A DNA stretch of 62,367 bases, taken from contig JAIELW010000012.1 in assembly GCA_019752575.1 (NCBI GenBank), forward strand, positions 1-62,367, in the 5' to 3' direction. The first letter of the stretch is position 1. Every line of letters starts with the position of its first letter. The translations under genes and the position numbers were made by a program. Below the pieces are notes generated by a model that worked only from the letters and a program-made list of their open reading frames with translations, was not told the DNA's origin and searched no databases. This stretch comes from Xanthobacteraceae bacterium (GTDB lineage: Bacteria; Pseudomonadota; Alphaproteobacteria; Rhizobiales; Xanthobacteraceae). Positions 8,090 to 15,711 of this stretch are shown piece by piece.

Positions 8090-8976
8090 TGCTCGAACGC
8101 GGACCTCGTACCGAAACCTTCATCGGCTCCGCCGGCAACAAGCTCGGCGGCGATCTCTACGGCAAAGGGCCGCGCCCAGTGCTGCTCTTGCACGGCGGTG
8201 GGCAGACGCGGCACGCCTTCGCGGGTACCGCGCAGGAACTTGCGAAAGCGGGGTGGAGCGCGCTCGTGCTCGACCAACGCGGGCACGGCGATTCAGAGTG
8301 GGTGAAGGACGGCTCCTATTCCTCGGTCGATTTTGCGAAGGATGCGGCGAGTGTCGCGGGCGAATTGACGAAGCGCTTCGGCAAGCCGCCAGTGCTGGTT
8401 GGGGCGTCGCTTGGCGGGATGGCCGGGATGCTCGCCGAAGGTATTGCCTTCAAGGCCGGCGAACAGCCGCGCTTTTCCGCGCTCATTCTTGTCGATGTGA
8501 CGCCGCGTTTCGATACCGGAGGGGCGGCGAAGATTCTCGGCTTCATGGGCGAGCGTGTCCGCGACGGGTTCGCGTCGATCGAGGAAGCCGCCGACGCGGT
8601 TGCCAAGTATCTGCCGCATCGCCCGCGGCCTTCGTCCACCGAGGGCCTGCGCAAAAATCTCCGCCAGCGCGACAATGGCCGCTGGTATTGGCACTGGGAT
8701 CCGCGCTTTTTCAGCGGACCGAAACCGGTCCACGGCGACCGCCACCGCTTTGAGGCGGAGCGGGTGGAGGCCGTGCGAACCTTGCGCATTCCGGCGCTGC
8801 TCGTGCGCGGCGGCTCCTCGGAGCTCGTGAAAGAGGAGAATGTGAAAGAGTTTCTGGCGCTCGCCCCGCACGCCAAATTCGTGGACGTCGCGGGGGCGCG
8901 GCACATGGTGGCGGGCGACCGCAACGACGTTTTCTCGGCGGCGATCGTCGATTTTCTGGCGGGGCTGGCGGAATAA
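8089..8976 (+). CDS. Alpha/beta hydrolase, second of a coupled pair
   Basis: A 295-residue alpha/beta hydrolase. The segment LLLHGGGQTRHAF, the nucleophile motif GASLGG and a C-terminal 'GARHMVAGD' catalytic His are visible, with a cap domain in between (about residues 135-220). It starts on the last base of the upstream hydrolase stop codon. It resembles the 2-succinyl-6-hydroxy-2,4-cyclohexadiene carboxylate/peroxidase-like group in layout, but substrate cannot be assigned. The two hydrolases are not close copies of each other, so this is probably not a recent duplication. Confidence 0.85.
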   Translation: MLERGPRTETFIGSAGNKLGGDLYGKGPRPVLLLHGGGQTRHAFAGTAQELAKAGWSALVLDQRGHGDSEWVKDGSYSSVDFAKDAASVAGELTKRFGKPPVLVGASLGGMAGMLAEGIAFKAGEQPRFSALILVDVTPRFDTGGAAKILGFMGERVRDGFASIEEAADAVAKYLPHRPRPSSTEGLRKNLRQRDNGRWYWHWDPRFFSGPKPVHGDRHRFEAERVEAVRTLRIPALLVRGGSSELVKEENVKEFLALAPHAKFVDVAGARHMVAGDRNDVFSAAIVDFLAGLAE

Positions 8977-8983
8977 TTTTTTC

Positions 8984-9092
8984 GTCGTCCCGGCCAAGCG
9001 AGCGAAAGCGAGCGCGAGCCGGGACCCATAACCACCCGCCTCAGTTGGTCGGCAATGCCGGGGTTATGGGTCCCCGCTTTCGCGGGGACGAC
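8984..9092. repeat. GTCGTCCC-type inverted repeat, copy 1
   Basis: A 109-bp element with terminal inverted repeats GTCGTCCC / GGGACGAC and an inner pair CCATAACCAC / GGTTATGGG. It begins 7 bp after the hydrolase stop. A second copy at 25780-25889 lies in the opposite chromosomal orientation but in the same orientation relative to its own upstream gene, so both may act on the 3' end of the transcript. Confidence 0.75.
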
Positions 9093-9108
9093 ACTTCTAG
9101 GAAAACTT

Positions 9109-9286
9109 GAATCTTTTGAATCACTTATCGAAAGTCGTTAAAAGCGCGATTCCGGGTGAAGAAGTTCCTCTTCAGAATCCGATTCAGTTAAAGTTAAGAT
9201 TCAGATTCCGCCAAAAGCTGAATCTTTCCGGGCTTTTCCCGCTTCACGTTTTGATTTAGAGTCCGGCGCAGCTTGAGAATAGATTC
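9109..9286. other. Dense cluster of GANTC (CcrM) sites
   Basis: Ten GANTC pentamers occur in 178 bp, at 9109, 9118, 9148, 9175, 9181, 9198, 9204, 9220, 9259 and 9282. The random rate is about one per 256 bp. The stretch is AT-richer than its surroundings and lies between two convergent gene ends (8976 and 9292), so it is not a promoter for either neighbour. GANTC is the target of the cell-cycle methylase CcrM in alphaproteobacteria. No ORF, terminator or replication gene explains it. Confidence 0.85.
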
Positions 9287-9291
9287 AAGCG

Positions 9292-10095
9292 CTATTCGCC
9301 CTTGAACTGGGCCTTGCGCTTCTCCAGAAACGCGCTGCGGCCCTCGCGGTAATCCGCGCTGTCGAAGCAGCGGTCGGCAGCGTCTGTCACCGCCTTCATG
9401 CCACCCGCGAACTCGTAGCCGGCGGCATGGTTGATCGCGAGCTTGCCCGCTTTCAGCGAAAGCGGCGCGTTCTCCGCAATCGAATTCGCAAGCTTCTCAA
9501 CTTCCGATTCAAGCGCATCTTCCGCGGTGAGCTTATTGATGAGGCCGAGCTTTTCGGCTTCGAGCGCCTTCACGCGGCGCGCGGTGTAAAGCAAATCCTT
9601 CGCGTTCGACGGACCGATGGCGGCGACGATGTAGCGGATCGCGGAAGGCGGATAAGCAAGGCCGAGCTTGCCGGGCGGGATCGCAAATTCGGCACTCTCG
9701 CTCGCGATACGGAGATCGCACGCGGCCGCCAGGCCCATGCCGCCGCCCATGCAGAAGCTCCGGATCATCGCAATGGTCGGCAGCGGGCAGGCGGCAATTG
9801 CATCGAAGGCGACGACATTCGCTTCTTCATAGGCACGCGCGCCTTCGGCGTTCGCGCGCACGGTCTCGAATTCCGAAATATCCGCGCCCGAACAGAAAGG
9901 CAGATCGCCCGCACCCCGCAGCACGGCCACGCGCAGGGTTTTGTCGGCGCCGAATTCGCCGATCAGCCGCGCCACTTCCTTCCACATCTCGAAGGAGAGC
10001 GCGTTCTTGCGCTCCGGGCGGTCAAGGATCAGGTAACCAACCGGGCCTTTGATTTCGGCGCGGACTTGCTGGCTGATGGGATGCGTCGCATGCAT
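9292..10095 (-). CDS. Enoyl-CoA hydratase-related (crotonase) protein
   Basis: A 267-residue crotonase-fold protein. The CoA-binding and oxyanion segments 'GAGDLPFCSGADISE' and 'RSFCMGGGMGLAAACDLR' are clear. It shares the fold with the gene at 5032 but is clearly a distinct, distant paralogue. The reaction (hydratase, isomerase or decarboxylase) cannot be fixed from sequence. The gene is divergent from cysE with about 110 bp between the starts, and its 3' end faces the GANTC cluster. Confidence 0.87.
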   Translation of the reverse strand: MHATHPISQQVRAEIKGPVGYLILDRPERKNALSFEMWKEVARLIGEFGADKTLRVAVLRGAGDLPFCSGADISEFETVRANAEGARAYEEANVVAFDAIAACPLPTIAMIRSFCMGGGMGLAAACDLRIASESAEFAIPPGKLGLAYPPSAIRYIVAAIGPSNAKDLLYTARRVKALEAEKLGLINKLTAEDALESEVEKLANSIAENAPLSLKAGKLAINHAAGYEFAGGMKAVTDAADRCFDSADYREGRSAFLEKRKAQFKGE

Positions 10096-10205
10096 GGCTG
10101 GAACGATGGGATTTCCTAACGGTTTTCAGGCTATCACGCCGTCATAGATTGTGTGCTAAAAGCAGCCAACCCCAATCGACTTCCAGCCGAACCGGAGCAG
10201 CGCTC

Positions 10206-11045
10206 ATGGCCCTGCATAGAAAGCTTCCCCAAGGCGTTCAGGCCATCGACCCGGTGTGGTCGCGCGTGCGCGAGGAAGCCGAGGAATGCGCGCGCCGCGA
10301 GCCGGCGCTCGCGAGCTTCATCTTCACGACCGTGCTGAACCACGACTCGCTCGAACGCGCGATTGCGCATCGCGTGGCCGCGCGTCTCGGCTCGGGCGAT
10401 GTGTCGAGCGAACTGATCGTGCAGGCTTTCCACGAGGCGATCGAGGCGGATGCCGCGATCGGCGCCGCCATGCGGGCCGATATCATCGCGGTTGCCGAAC
10501 GCGATCCGGCGACCACGCGCTATCTGGAGCCGGTGCTCTACTACAAAGGCTTCCACGCGCTGCAATCGCATCGTCTCGCGCACTATCTCTGGCACCGCGG
10601 CCGCAAGGATTTCGCGCTTTATCTGCAGAGCCAGGCGTCTTCGGTGTTCGGCGTCGATATCAATCCGAACACCAAGGTCGGCAAGGGCATCTTCATCGAT
10701 CACGCGACCGGTGTCGTGATCGGCCAGACCGCCGTGATCGAGGATGACGTTTCGATTTTGCAGGGGGTGACGCTGGGCGGCACCGGCAAAGAGCAGGGCG
10801 ACCGCCATCCGAAAATCCGCCGCGGCGTGCTGTTGTCTGCGGGCGCCAAGGTGCTCGGCAATATCGAGGTGGGCTCTTGCGCGCGTGTGGCGGCAGGCTC
10901 CGTCGTGCTGAAGCCCGTTCCGGCGAATGTGACGGTCGCGGGCGTGCCTGCACGTGTGGTTGGCGATGCGGGTTGCAAGGACTCGCAGCCCGCGCGTTCG
11001 ATGAACCAGATTTTCGACATGCCCTTCATGGGCGAGTCGATCTGA
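10206..11045 (+). CDS. cysE: Serine O-acetyltransferase
   Basis: CysE transfers acetyl from acetyl-CoA to L-serine, the first step of cysteine synthesis. The 279-residue protein has the N-terminal helical SATase domain (residues about 10-115) followed by the left-handed beta-helix with hexapeptide repeats, including the active-site phrase 'GIFIDHATGVVIGQTA' and 'GTGKEQGDRHPKI'. The C-terminal tail ends in Ile, as in proteins that dock into cysteine synthase. The start at 10206 has a GGAG site. A strong terminator follows at 11073. Confidence 0.95.
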   Translation: MALHRKLPQGVQAIDPVWSRVREEAEECARREPALASFIFTTVLNHDSLERAIAHRVAARLGSGDVSSELIVQAFHEAIEADAAIGAAMRADIIAVAERDPATTRYLEPVLYYKGFHALQSHRLAHYLWHRGRKDFALYLQSQASSVFGVDINPNTKVGKGIFIDHATGVVIGQTAVIEDDVSILQGVTLGGTGKEQGDRHPKIRRGVLLSAGAKVLGNIEVGSCARVAAGSVVLKPVPANVTVAGVPARVVGDAGCKDSQPARSMNQIFDMPFMGESI

Positions 11046-11072
11046 TAATTCTTCCGGCTTGCCGGATTGTGT

Positions 11073-11108
11073 AAGGCGCGGGTAGGTTTCCCGCGCCTTT
11101 GTTTTTTT
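11073..11108 (+). terminator. Rho-independent terminator after cysE
   Basis: A perfect 10-bp stem (AAGGCGCGGG / CCCGCGCCTT) with a 7-nt loop is followed by TGTTTTTTT. It lies 27 bp after the cysE stop and just before the DUF3126 start. Confidence 0.9.
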
Positions 11109-11119
11109 CGGAGATTCTC

Positions 11120-11521
11120 GTGGACCGCGCCGAACTCGACCGCCTGCAGGATTATCTCCGTAAGATGCTTAACCCTGAGATTGGTCTTGCCGCGCGCGCG
11201 CGGGTCGAGAACATGGCGGAGATCGTGCTCGGCGACGAGCCGATCGGCCGCGTGACCGTTGACGATGAAGACGGCGACCGCTCCTACAACGTCACCGTGC
11301 CGGTCGAAATGCCGTCGGCCACGCCGAATTTGAACGACGTGATCCGCGCGAAATTCGGCAACCAGAAACTGCGCGTGGTGCCGCGCCCGAAGAAGACGGA
11401 CTCCTCGGAGATTTATCTCGAAGACGAATATATCGCGGTGCTGTTTCGCGACGATGCTTCCGGCCGCTCCTGGACCTTCGAGATGGCCGTGCTCGACATC
11501 GATCTGGAGCCGGAGGAGTAG
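11120..11521 (+). CDS. DUF3126 protein with two copies of the domain
   Basis: A protein of 133 residues. Its C-terminal half (about 70-133) matches DUF3126 (PF11324), with the typical phrase VVPRPKKTDSSEIYL and end LDIDLEPEE. The N-terminal half reads as a diverged copy: the layout 'LQDYLRK...EIVLGDEPIGRV...SYNVTVPVEM' parallels 'LNDVIRA...EIYLEDEYIAVL...SWTFEMAVLD'. Most family members have a single copy, as far as I recall. I use the GTG at 11120 with a GGAG site; a TTG at 11099 would fall in the cysE terminator. Function unknown. Confidence 0.75.
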   Translation: MDRAELDRLQDYLRKMLNPEIGLAARARVENMAEIVLGDEPIGRVTVDDEDGDRSYNVTVPVEMPSATPNLNDVIRAKFGNQKLRVVPRPKKTDSSEIYLEDEYIAVLFRDDASGRSWTFEMAVLDIDLEPEE

Positions 11522-11525
11522 TCGT

Positions 11526-11640
11526 TGTCATTCCGGGGCGCGGGCGTAGCCCGCGAACCCGGAATCCAGGAGCTACACCCGCAGGCTTTTCCATGTCGCC
11601 CTGGATTCCGGATCGCCGCTTCGCGGCGTCCGGAATGACA
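11526..11640. repeat. TGTCATTCCGG-type inverted repeat
   Basis: A 115-bp element with perfect terminal inverted repeats TGTCATTCCGG / CCGGAATGACA and an inner inverted pair CCGGAATCCAGG / CCTGGATTCCGG. It begins 4 bp after the DUF3126 stop, as is usual for REP/BIME-type elements. A related shorter element is at 18662-18738. Confidence 0.75.
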
Positions 11641-11763
11641 GATGAGATGTTTCACTGTGCTTGCCAATTAACGTTGACCCGCGATCCCGCTTGCGCCGCG
11701 CGTTAAGAGATCGTTAACCTCGCCGCCAATGGGCCTAAGAGCCCGCGTTCGGGGTGGCGTCGC

Positions 11764-12093
11764 GTGATTTCCCAAGCAGCCTTGCAGTCTTTGTACGCGC
11801 TCGCGTTCGGCTTCTGCTTTGCCGGGCTTCTGTGCTCGGGCTATCAGGTTTTCGCCGAGCGGCCGGCCAGCTTCCGGTTGCTCAACGAAACCCGGTTGCG
11901 CGCGCTCTCCGCGGTCCCGTTCCTCGTCTTCGCCGCGCCCTTCATCATCATCCGCAATACCGTGCGCGGCCGCCAGTTTGAGGACCGCAATGTCGTCTTC
12001 GTGACGATCGCGACCATCATTGCCGGTTTCTGGAGCTTGTTCGCGGGGACTGCCGCGATCGAGGCGCTGCGTTTCGCCGCCGGCCTGAACTAA
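11764..12093 (+). CDS. Small integral membrane protein, conserved hypothetical
   Basis: A 109-residue protein with about three membrane segments (residues 10-28, 47-65 and 78-100) joined by short loops containing 'FAERPASFRLLNE' and 'RNTVRGRQFEDRN'. I do not recognise a named family with certainty; similar short proteins appear to be conserved in this group of bacteria. The start is a GTG at 11764. It stands between the repeat at 11526 and the carbonic anhydrase gene, on the same strand as the latter with a 70-bp gap. Confidence 0.65.
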   Translation: MISQAALQSLYALAFGFCFAGLLCSGYQVFAERPASFRLLNETRLRALSAVPFLVFAAPFIIIRNTVRGRQFEDRNVVFVTIATIIAGFWSLFAGTAAIEALRFAAGLN

Positions 12094-12163
12094 GCCCGCA
12101 CATCTCGCGCTTTTCGATTTCGCGTGGCATGGTCAGCCGCGAAATCAATCTCGCGAGTAATCA

Positions 12164-12694
12164 ATGCCCGTCTATGAATTCGAAGGCGTCCGCCCGGAGC
12201 TTCCGGCCGCGGATAAACACTGGATTGCGCCCGACGCCAGCCTCGTCGGCAAGGTGCGGCTCGCCGAAAACACCAGCGTCTGGTTTTACGCCGTGCTGCG
12301 CGGCGACAACGAGTGGATCGAGATCGGCCGCTCCTCGAACATCCAGGACGGCTGCGTGCTGCATACCGACCCCGGTTTTCCGCTCAAAGTAGGCGAGGGC
12401 TGCACCATCGGCCACAAGGCGATCCTGCACGGTTGCACGGTCGGCGATAACGCGCTGATCGGCATGGGCGCGACCGTGCTGAACGGCGCGAAGATCGGCA
12501 AGAATTCCATCGTCGGCGCGAACTCGCTCGTGACCGAGGGCAAGGAATTTCCGGACGGCTCGCTGATCGTCGGCTCGCCTGCGAAGGTGGTGCGCGCGCT
12601 GGACGAGAAGACCATCGCTTTCCTGAAGCTCGCCGCCGCGAGCTATTACAATCGCTGGCCGAAATACGCGAAGAGTTTCAAGCGGATTGATTGA
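12164..12694 (+). CDS. Gamma-class carbonic anhydrase family protein
   Basis: A 176-residue left-handed beta-helix protein of the gamma carbonic anhydrase (YrdA/PaaY) family. The three metal-ligand histidines are visible at His67, His84 and His89; the 5-residue spacing of the last two matches the archaeal Cam enzyme. Reversible hydration of CO2 is the family activity, but several close relatives are weakly active, and the acidic loop of Cam is missing here, as in most short bacterial members. The gene stands alone on the strand. Confidence 0.88.
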   Translation: MPVYEFEGVRPELPAADKHWIAPDASLVGKVRLAENTSVWFYAVLRGDNEWIEIGRSSNIQDGCVLHTDPGFPLKVGEGCTIGHKAILHGCTVGDNALIGMGATVLNGAKIGKNSIVGANSLVTEGKEFPDGSLIVGSPAKVVRALDEKTIAFLKLAAASYYNRWPKYAKSFKRID

Positions 12695-12755
12695 ATAGGG
12701 CAGGTTGCTTATCGTCCGCTTTATTGCCGCGTAGTCGTTGTCGTTACGGTAGTGG

Positions 12756-13358
12756 ATGATGTCCGGTCGGGGGGCCAAGTCGCATCTTGTCGAGCTCTGG
12801 GGTTACCCCGGCGCGGGCAAGACGACCGTTGCACGCGCGGTTTCGCGCGCGGGCTTATGTCACACGCACGAGATGCGCGCGGACACGGCCAATCTTTCCT
12901 ACCATTGCAAGAAAGAGCGTGCCCGTGCGGCGCTCGCAAAAGTAAAGGCGGAGCAGAAGTCCGCGCTGGAAAAATTCGCCACGCAACGCTCCATTCTATT
13001 CGACGAGGGCGTACTCAACGAGATCTGGCGGCAGCTCTATCGCAACCCCGAATTCATCGCGCAGGACTGGTGGCGGGAGCATGTTGCCGACGCAGCGCCG
13101 CGGATCATTCTGCTCGATGTCGCTCCGCATTGTGCCCGCGACCGGATCAGGACGAAGACGCAACCGGGCCCGATCAACTGCGAACTTCGCGAAGCCGCGC
13201 TCGAAGGCGCGCAATGGAAGCGGGCAATCGCAGCCTATGAAGCGATCGTCCATGAGCTGCTCGCGCAGAAAGCGGACATTCGTCTCGTGAAGAACGATGA
13301 CGGCTCCGTCTACGAGCCGCACGAGGCTGTCGCCGCGCATCTCAACTCGTTTGTGTGA
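12756..13358 (+). CDS. P-loop NTPase of unknown function
   Basis: A 200-residue protein. A Walker A motif GYPGAGKTT is at residues about 16-24, and a Walker B-like strand RIILLDVAP is near 115-123. Basic residues (CARDRIRTKT) follow, as in the lid region of small-molecule or nucleotide kinases. The overall shape suggests a P-loop kinase of the AAA_18/zeta-like type, but I cannot name a substrate. There is no clear ribosome site, and two ATGs (12756 and 12759) are possible. It is a lone gene between the carbonic anhydrase and the convergent L,D-transpeptidase. Confidence 0.6.
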   Translation: MMSGRGAKSHLVELWGYPGAGKTTVARAVSRAGLCHTHEMRADTANLSYHCKKERARAALAKVKAEQKSALEKFATQRSILFDEGVLNEIWRQLYRNPEFIAQDWWREHVADAAPRIILLDVAPHCARDRIRTKTQPGPINCELREAALEGAQWKRAIAAYEAIVHELLAQKADIRLVKNDDGSVYEPHEAVAAHLNSFV

Positions 13359-13370
13359 GCGGCGCGTTCA

Positions 13371-13402
13371 ACAAAAAAGCCGGTCTCTCGCAAGACCGGC
13401 TT
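13371..13402 (-). terminator. Terminator of the L,D-transpeptidase gene
   Basis: A perfect 10-bp stem (AAGCCGGTCT / AGACCGGCTT) with a 6-nt loop; on the minus strand it is followed by TTTTTTGT. It lies about 20 bp beyond the minus-strand stop at 13423. Confidence 0.85.
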
Positions 13403-13422
13403 CATGAATTTCTTCAGGTCGC

Positions 13423-14538
13423 TCAGCGGAATAGCGAGAAGAGGGTGAAATTCTGCGTTTCCTGCCGGCGCGGCCCGGCGATGTCGACCGGCGGCGGGTT
13501 GATATAGCCCTTGGCCTTCGCGGTCTTCGCGTCGCCGTAGTTCTTGTAGCCGTCGGTTTCCAGATAGATGAAGAACTTGGCCTGCCGCGGTGTCCACCAG
13601 CGTGCGAGCTTCGCCTGATATTTGCTCAGACGAACGCAGCCGAGGCTCACCGGCGCGCCGAAAGTGCCGCCGGAGTCGAGGCCGCCCGCGATCTGGTGAA
13701 TGCCGTTCGCGCGCTCGCCGATGTAGCCCTTGTCGGGCAGGAAATGCAGGAAGTTCGGCATCTCGATCGGGCTGCCGCCGTTTTCGAACATTGCGATGTG
13801 CGAATGTCCGCCGTTCATGCGCTCGTCGCGCTTGGCGTCGGCCGGCGTATAGCGGCGGTCCGAACTCCAGTTTCGCTTCGCGATGACGTTGATCGGCGCG
13901 TAATAATTGTTGTTCGGCCGCTGCTGCCAGCGGCTCGAAGACGTGATGAAGCGGTAGACCAGCTTCGGTGTGCCGTTCTGAATCTCGCAGAAGTTCAGAG
14001 TCTGGCCGACGCACCAGCCGTTATAGACGCGCGCCTTGACGATGTGGTCGGTCTGGAAGCGCTGCACCTGCTCGACATAGTTCTTGAGGTCCTCCAGTTC
14101 GATCGCGAGCGCCTCGATGTCTTCGAGTTTCTCTTCGCTCTTGGTCAGCGTCACGACTTTTTCGTTCGCGAGCGAAGTGAACTCGACGTTCCGTTCGGCG
14201 GCAATCTTGCGCAGGCGCGGAAATTCGGAGAGCTGGTCGACGCGGGAGAGATGTTCCCGCACGCCTTTGCAGACGCCGTTTTCGTCGGCAGTGTTGAAGT
14301 CGGCGACGATGTAGCGGTTGCGGATGTTCTGCGGGAGTTTCTCGTTCTCGTTGATCGCAGCCGACATCGGGAACGGCGAATTGGTCTTCACGTCCTTGAG
14401 CTTTTCGAACGGAATGCGGCACGGCGCATCCACGTCCGGAATCTTGCTCGCAGACATCGAAGTGATCGTGCTCTGCGCGAACGCAGGCGAAGCAAGAACA
14501 CACAGGGCGAGAACGCCCGTGAGTAGCGGTGTGCGCAT
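13423..14538 (-). CDS. L,D-transpeptidase (YkuD) family protein
   Basis: A 371-residue secreted protein. A signal peptide with AFAQ cleavage region covers residues 1-22. A long charged helical segment follows (about 100-165, heptad-like Leu/Ile spacing suggests a coiled coil). The YkuD catalytic site is at His281 and Ser298-Leu-Gly-Cys301-Val-Arg303. Such enzymes form 3-3 cross-links in peptidoglycan or attach proteins to it, in the periplasm. The start at 14538 has a GGGGGG site; an earlier frame start at 14655 adds no signal peptide. The gene follows a possible small RNA on the same strand. Confidence 0.85.
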   Translation of the reverse strand: MRTPLLTGVLALCVLASPAFAQSTITSMSASKIPDVDAPCRIPFEKLKDVKTNSPFPMSAAINENEKLPQNIRNRYIVADFNTADENGVCKGVREHLSRVDQLSEFPRLRKIAAERNVEFTSLANEKVVTLTKSEEKLEDIEALAIELEDLKNYVEQVQRFQTDHIVKARVYNGWCVGQTLNFCEIQNGTPKLVYRFITSSSRWQQRPNNNYYAPINVIAKRNWSSDRRYTPADAKRDERMNGGHSHIAMFENGGSPIEMPNFLHFLPDKGYIGERANGIHQIAGGLDSGGTFGAPVSLGCVRLSKYQAKLARWWTPRQAKFFIYLETDGYKNYGDAKTAKAKGYINPPPVDIAGPRRQETQNFTLFSLFR

Positions 14539-14667
14539 ACGACCCCCCGTAAGCACGCCTAGAATCTCGGGAACTTTGGTCGTTGCACCGCAACTTGGCA
14601 AGTGAAACAGAAGCATAGTCCCTTCACATTCCTGTTGACGCTTGCATGCCTGCATGCGCCGCCTTTC

Positions 14668-14795
14668 CCCAAAAAGTGAGGCCGGCTTCGGGGGGACGAA
14701 GCCGGCCTCCGCATGTCCGGTCAGGGGACGGGGAGGGGTGGGGACGTGACCGGGCCTGCGTTTCCTTCAAACCCCCGCTAAGCTGTGCGGGGGCT
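14668..14795 (-). ncRNA. Candidate small RNA with C-rich loops
   Basis: On the minus strand three hairpins follow each other. The first (14772-14793) is a 7-bp GC stem. The second (14717-14753) has a 7-bp stem CCGGTCA/TGACCGG and a 23-nt loop of almost only C, with CCTCCCC. The third (14678-14709) has a perfect 13-bp stem and a TCCCCC loop and runs into ACTTTTTGG, a terminator. C-rich loops able to pair with ribosome sites are a hallmark of rhizobial anti-Shine-Dalgarno sRNAs (alpha-r14/NfeR-like). Transcription itself is not shown. The first hairpin also has a T-run on the plus strand, so a plus-strand transcript is an alternative. Confidence 0.4.
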
Positions 14796-14806
14796 TATTC
14801 TTTTTT

Positions 14807-14857
14807 GGAGCATGATCTTTTCCGAAAACCGGTACCCACTTTTCGGGATCATGCTCC
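14807..14857. repeat. Hairpin repeat of the CCGAAAACCGG family, copy 2
   Basis: Inverted repeat with arms GGAGCATGATC / GATCATGCTCC around the core CCGAAAACCGG...TTTTCGGG. It touches the stop codon of the BTLCP gene on the minus strand and sits between it and the candidate small RNA. Confidence 0.75.
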
Positions 14858-15486
14858 TACCGGGCCGCGACGAACGGCGTCGGGCGGTCGTCGCCGAGCG
14901 AGACCCAAAGGTTCGGATCCTGCTGCGACTGGCGCTTGATGTAGCGGTAGCCGGTGTCGGCCCAGGGCAGGACTTCCTCGACCTGGTTGTCGAGGATGAA
15001 CTCGCCCTTGTCCGTGCGAACCGTGAGCACCGAGTGGCCTTCGCCCTTCTTGTCGCGGACGACCGTGATCAGAAGTGCCGAGCGCGGCCAGCCGAGCTGC
15101 ATCAGCATCCGGCGCTTCAGGAGGACATAGTCCTCGCAATCGCCGTAACCGTCTTCCGGATAGGTCCACTTCTCGACCACGCCGTAGTGTTCGAGATCGG
15201 TGAGCGGCTTGATGCGTTCGTTCACGAAGCGATTGATGCGCTCAAGTTCTCGCTTCGCCTGCGCCGTGAACTGCACGTCGCGCGGTTCGATGCGCGATAC
15301 ATTGCACTCCCACGGACGCTCTTCGCAGAACTTCACCCAGCCGATCGGCGGACGCGAAGTTTCGCCCACCGCGACGAAAAGCATTTTCTTTTGCGCCTGC
15401 GCGGAAGAGATTCCGCCACACGCGATGGCGACGAACGCAGCCAATACGACTGCGGCACGCACGCCGATACCCTGATACGCAACCAT
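14857..15486 (-). CDS. Transglutaminase-like cysteine peptidase (BTLCP, LapG fold)
   Basis: A 210-residue exported protein of the bacterial transglutaminase-like cysteine proteinase family (PF06035), which includes the adhesin-cleaving protease LapG. A signal peptide covers about residues 1-32. The catalytic triad is visible as Cys117 (in GDCEDYVLLK), His151 (in EGHSVL) and Asp166 (in LDNQ). In LapG systems the protease is held by an inner-membrane c-di-GMP receptor. No lapD is seen here, but a double PilZ protein lies next on the same strand, upstream. The start at 15486 has a GGGGCG site. Confidence 0.85.
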   Translation of the reverse strand: MVAYQGIGVRAAVVLAAFVAIACGGISSAQAQKKMLFVAVGETSRPPIGWVKFCEERPWECNVSRIEPRDVQFTAQAKRELERINRFVNERIKPLTDLEHYGVVEKWTYPEDGYGDCEDYVLLKRRMLMQLGWPRSALLITVVRDKKGEGHSVLTVRTDKGEFILDNQVEEVLPWADTGYRYIKRQSQQDPNLWVSLGDDRPTPFVAAR

Positions 15487-15662
15487 ACGACGCCCCAAAC
15501 CCTGTTTTTCTTATTGGGGCGATCATGGCAGACACGTTTTGAGACTCGTCTAATTCGCGCCACGAAAGTCGCGGCTTTCTTTCAGAAAATCAGTCTCGAA
15601 TTTTCCGGATGTTTGAATCGCATTTGTTTAAAATTGTAATCATCTTCCGTTCGCGAGAAAGC

Positions 15663-15689
15663 AAAAGGCCGCCCGGGCGGCGGCCTTTT
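15663..15689. terminator. Bidirectional terminator after the PilZ gene
   Basis: An 11-bp stem (AAAAGGCCGCC / GGCGGCCTTTT) with a 5-nt loop has an A-run on one side and a T-run on the other. On the minus strand it lies 23 bp beyond the stop of the PilZ gene. Confidence 0.85.
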
Positions 15690-15711
15690 TCGTATTCCGT
15701 TTCGTGTGCGG

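Noticed and set aside
9109-9286. Replication origin in the GANTC cluster
   Set aside because: There are no clear DnaA boxes and no dnaA, parAB, hemE, gidA or repABC genes nearby. GANTC density alone is not proof.
14641-14814. Plus-strand small RNA ending in CTTATTCTTTTTT
   Set aside because: Only one hairpin has a T-run on this strand and the C-rich loops would be G-rich. The minus-strand reading explains all three hairpins better, though it is not proven.
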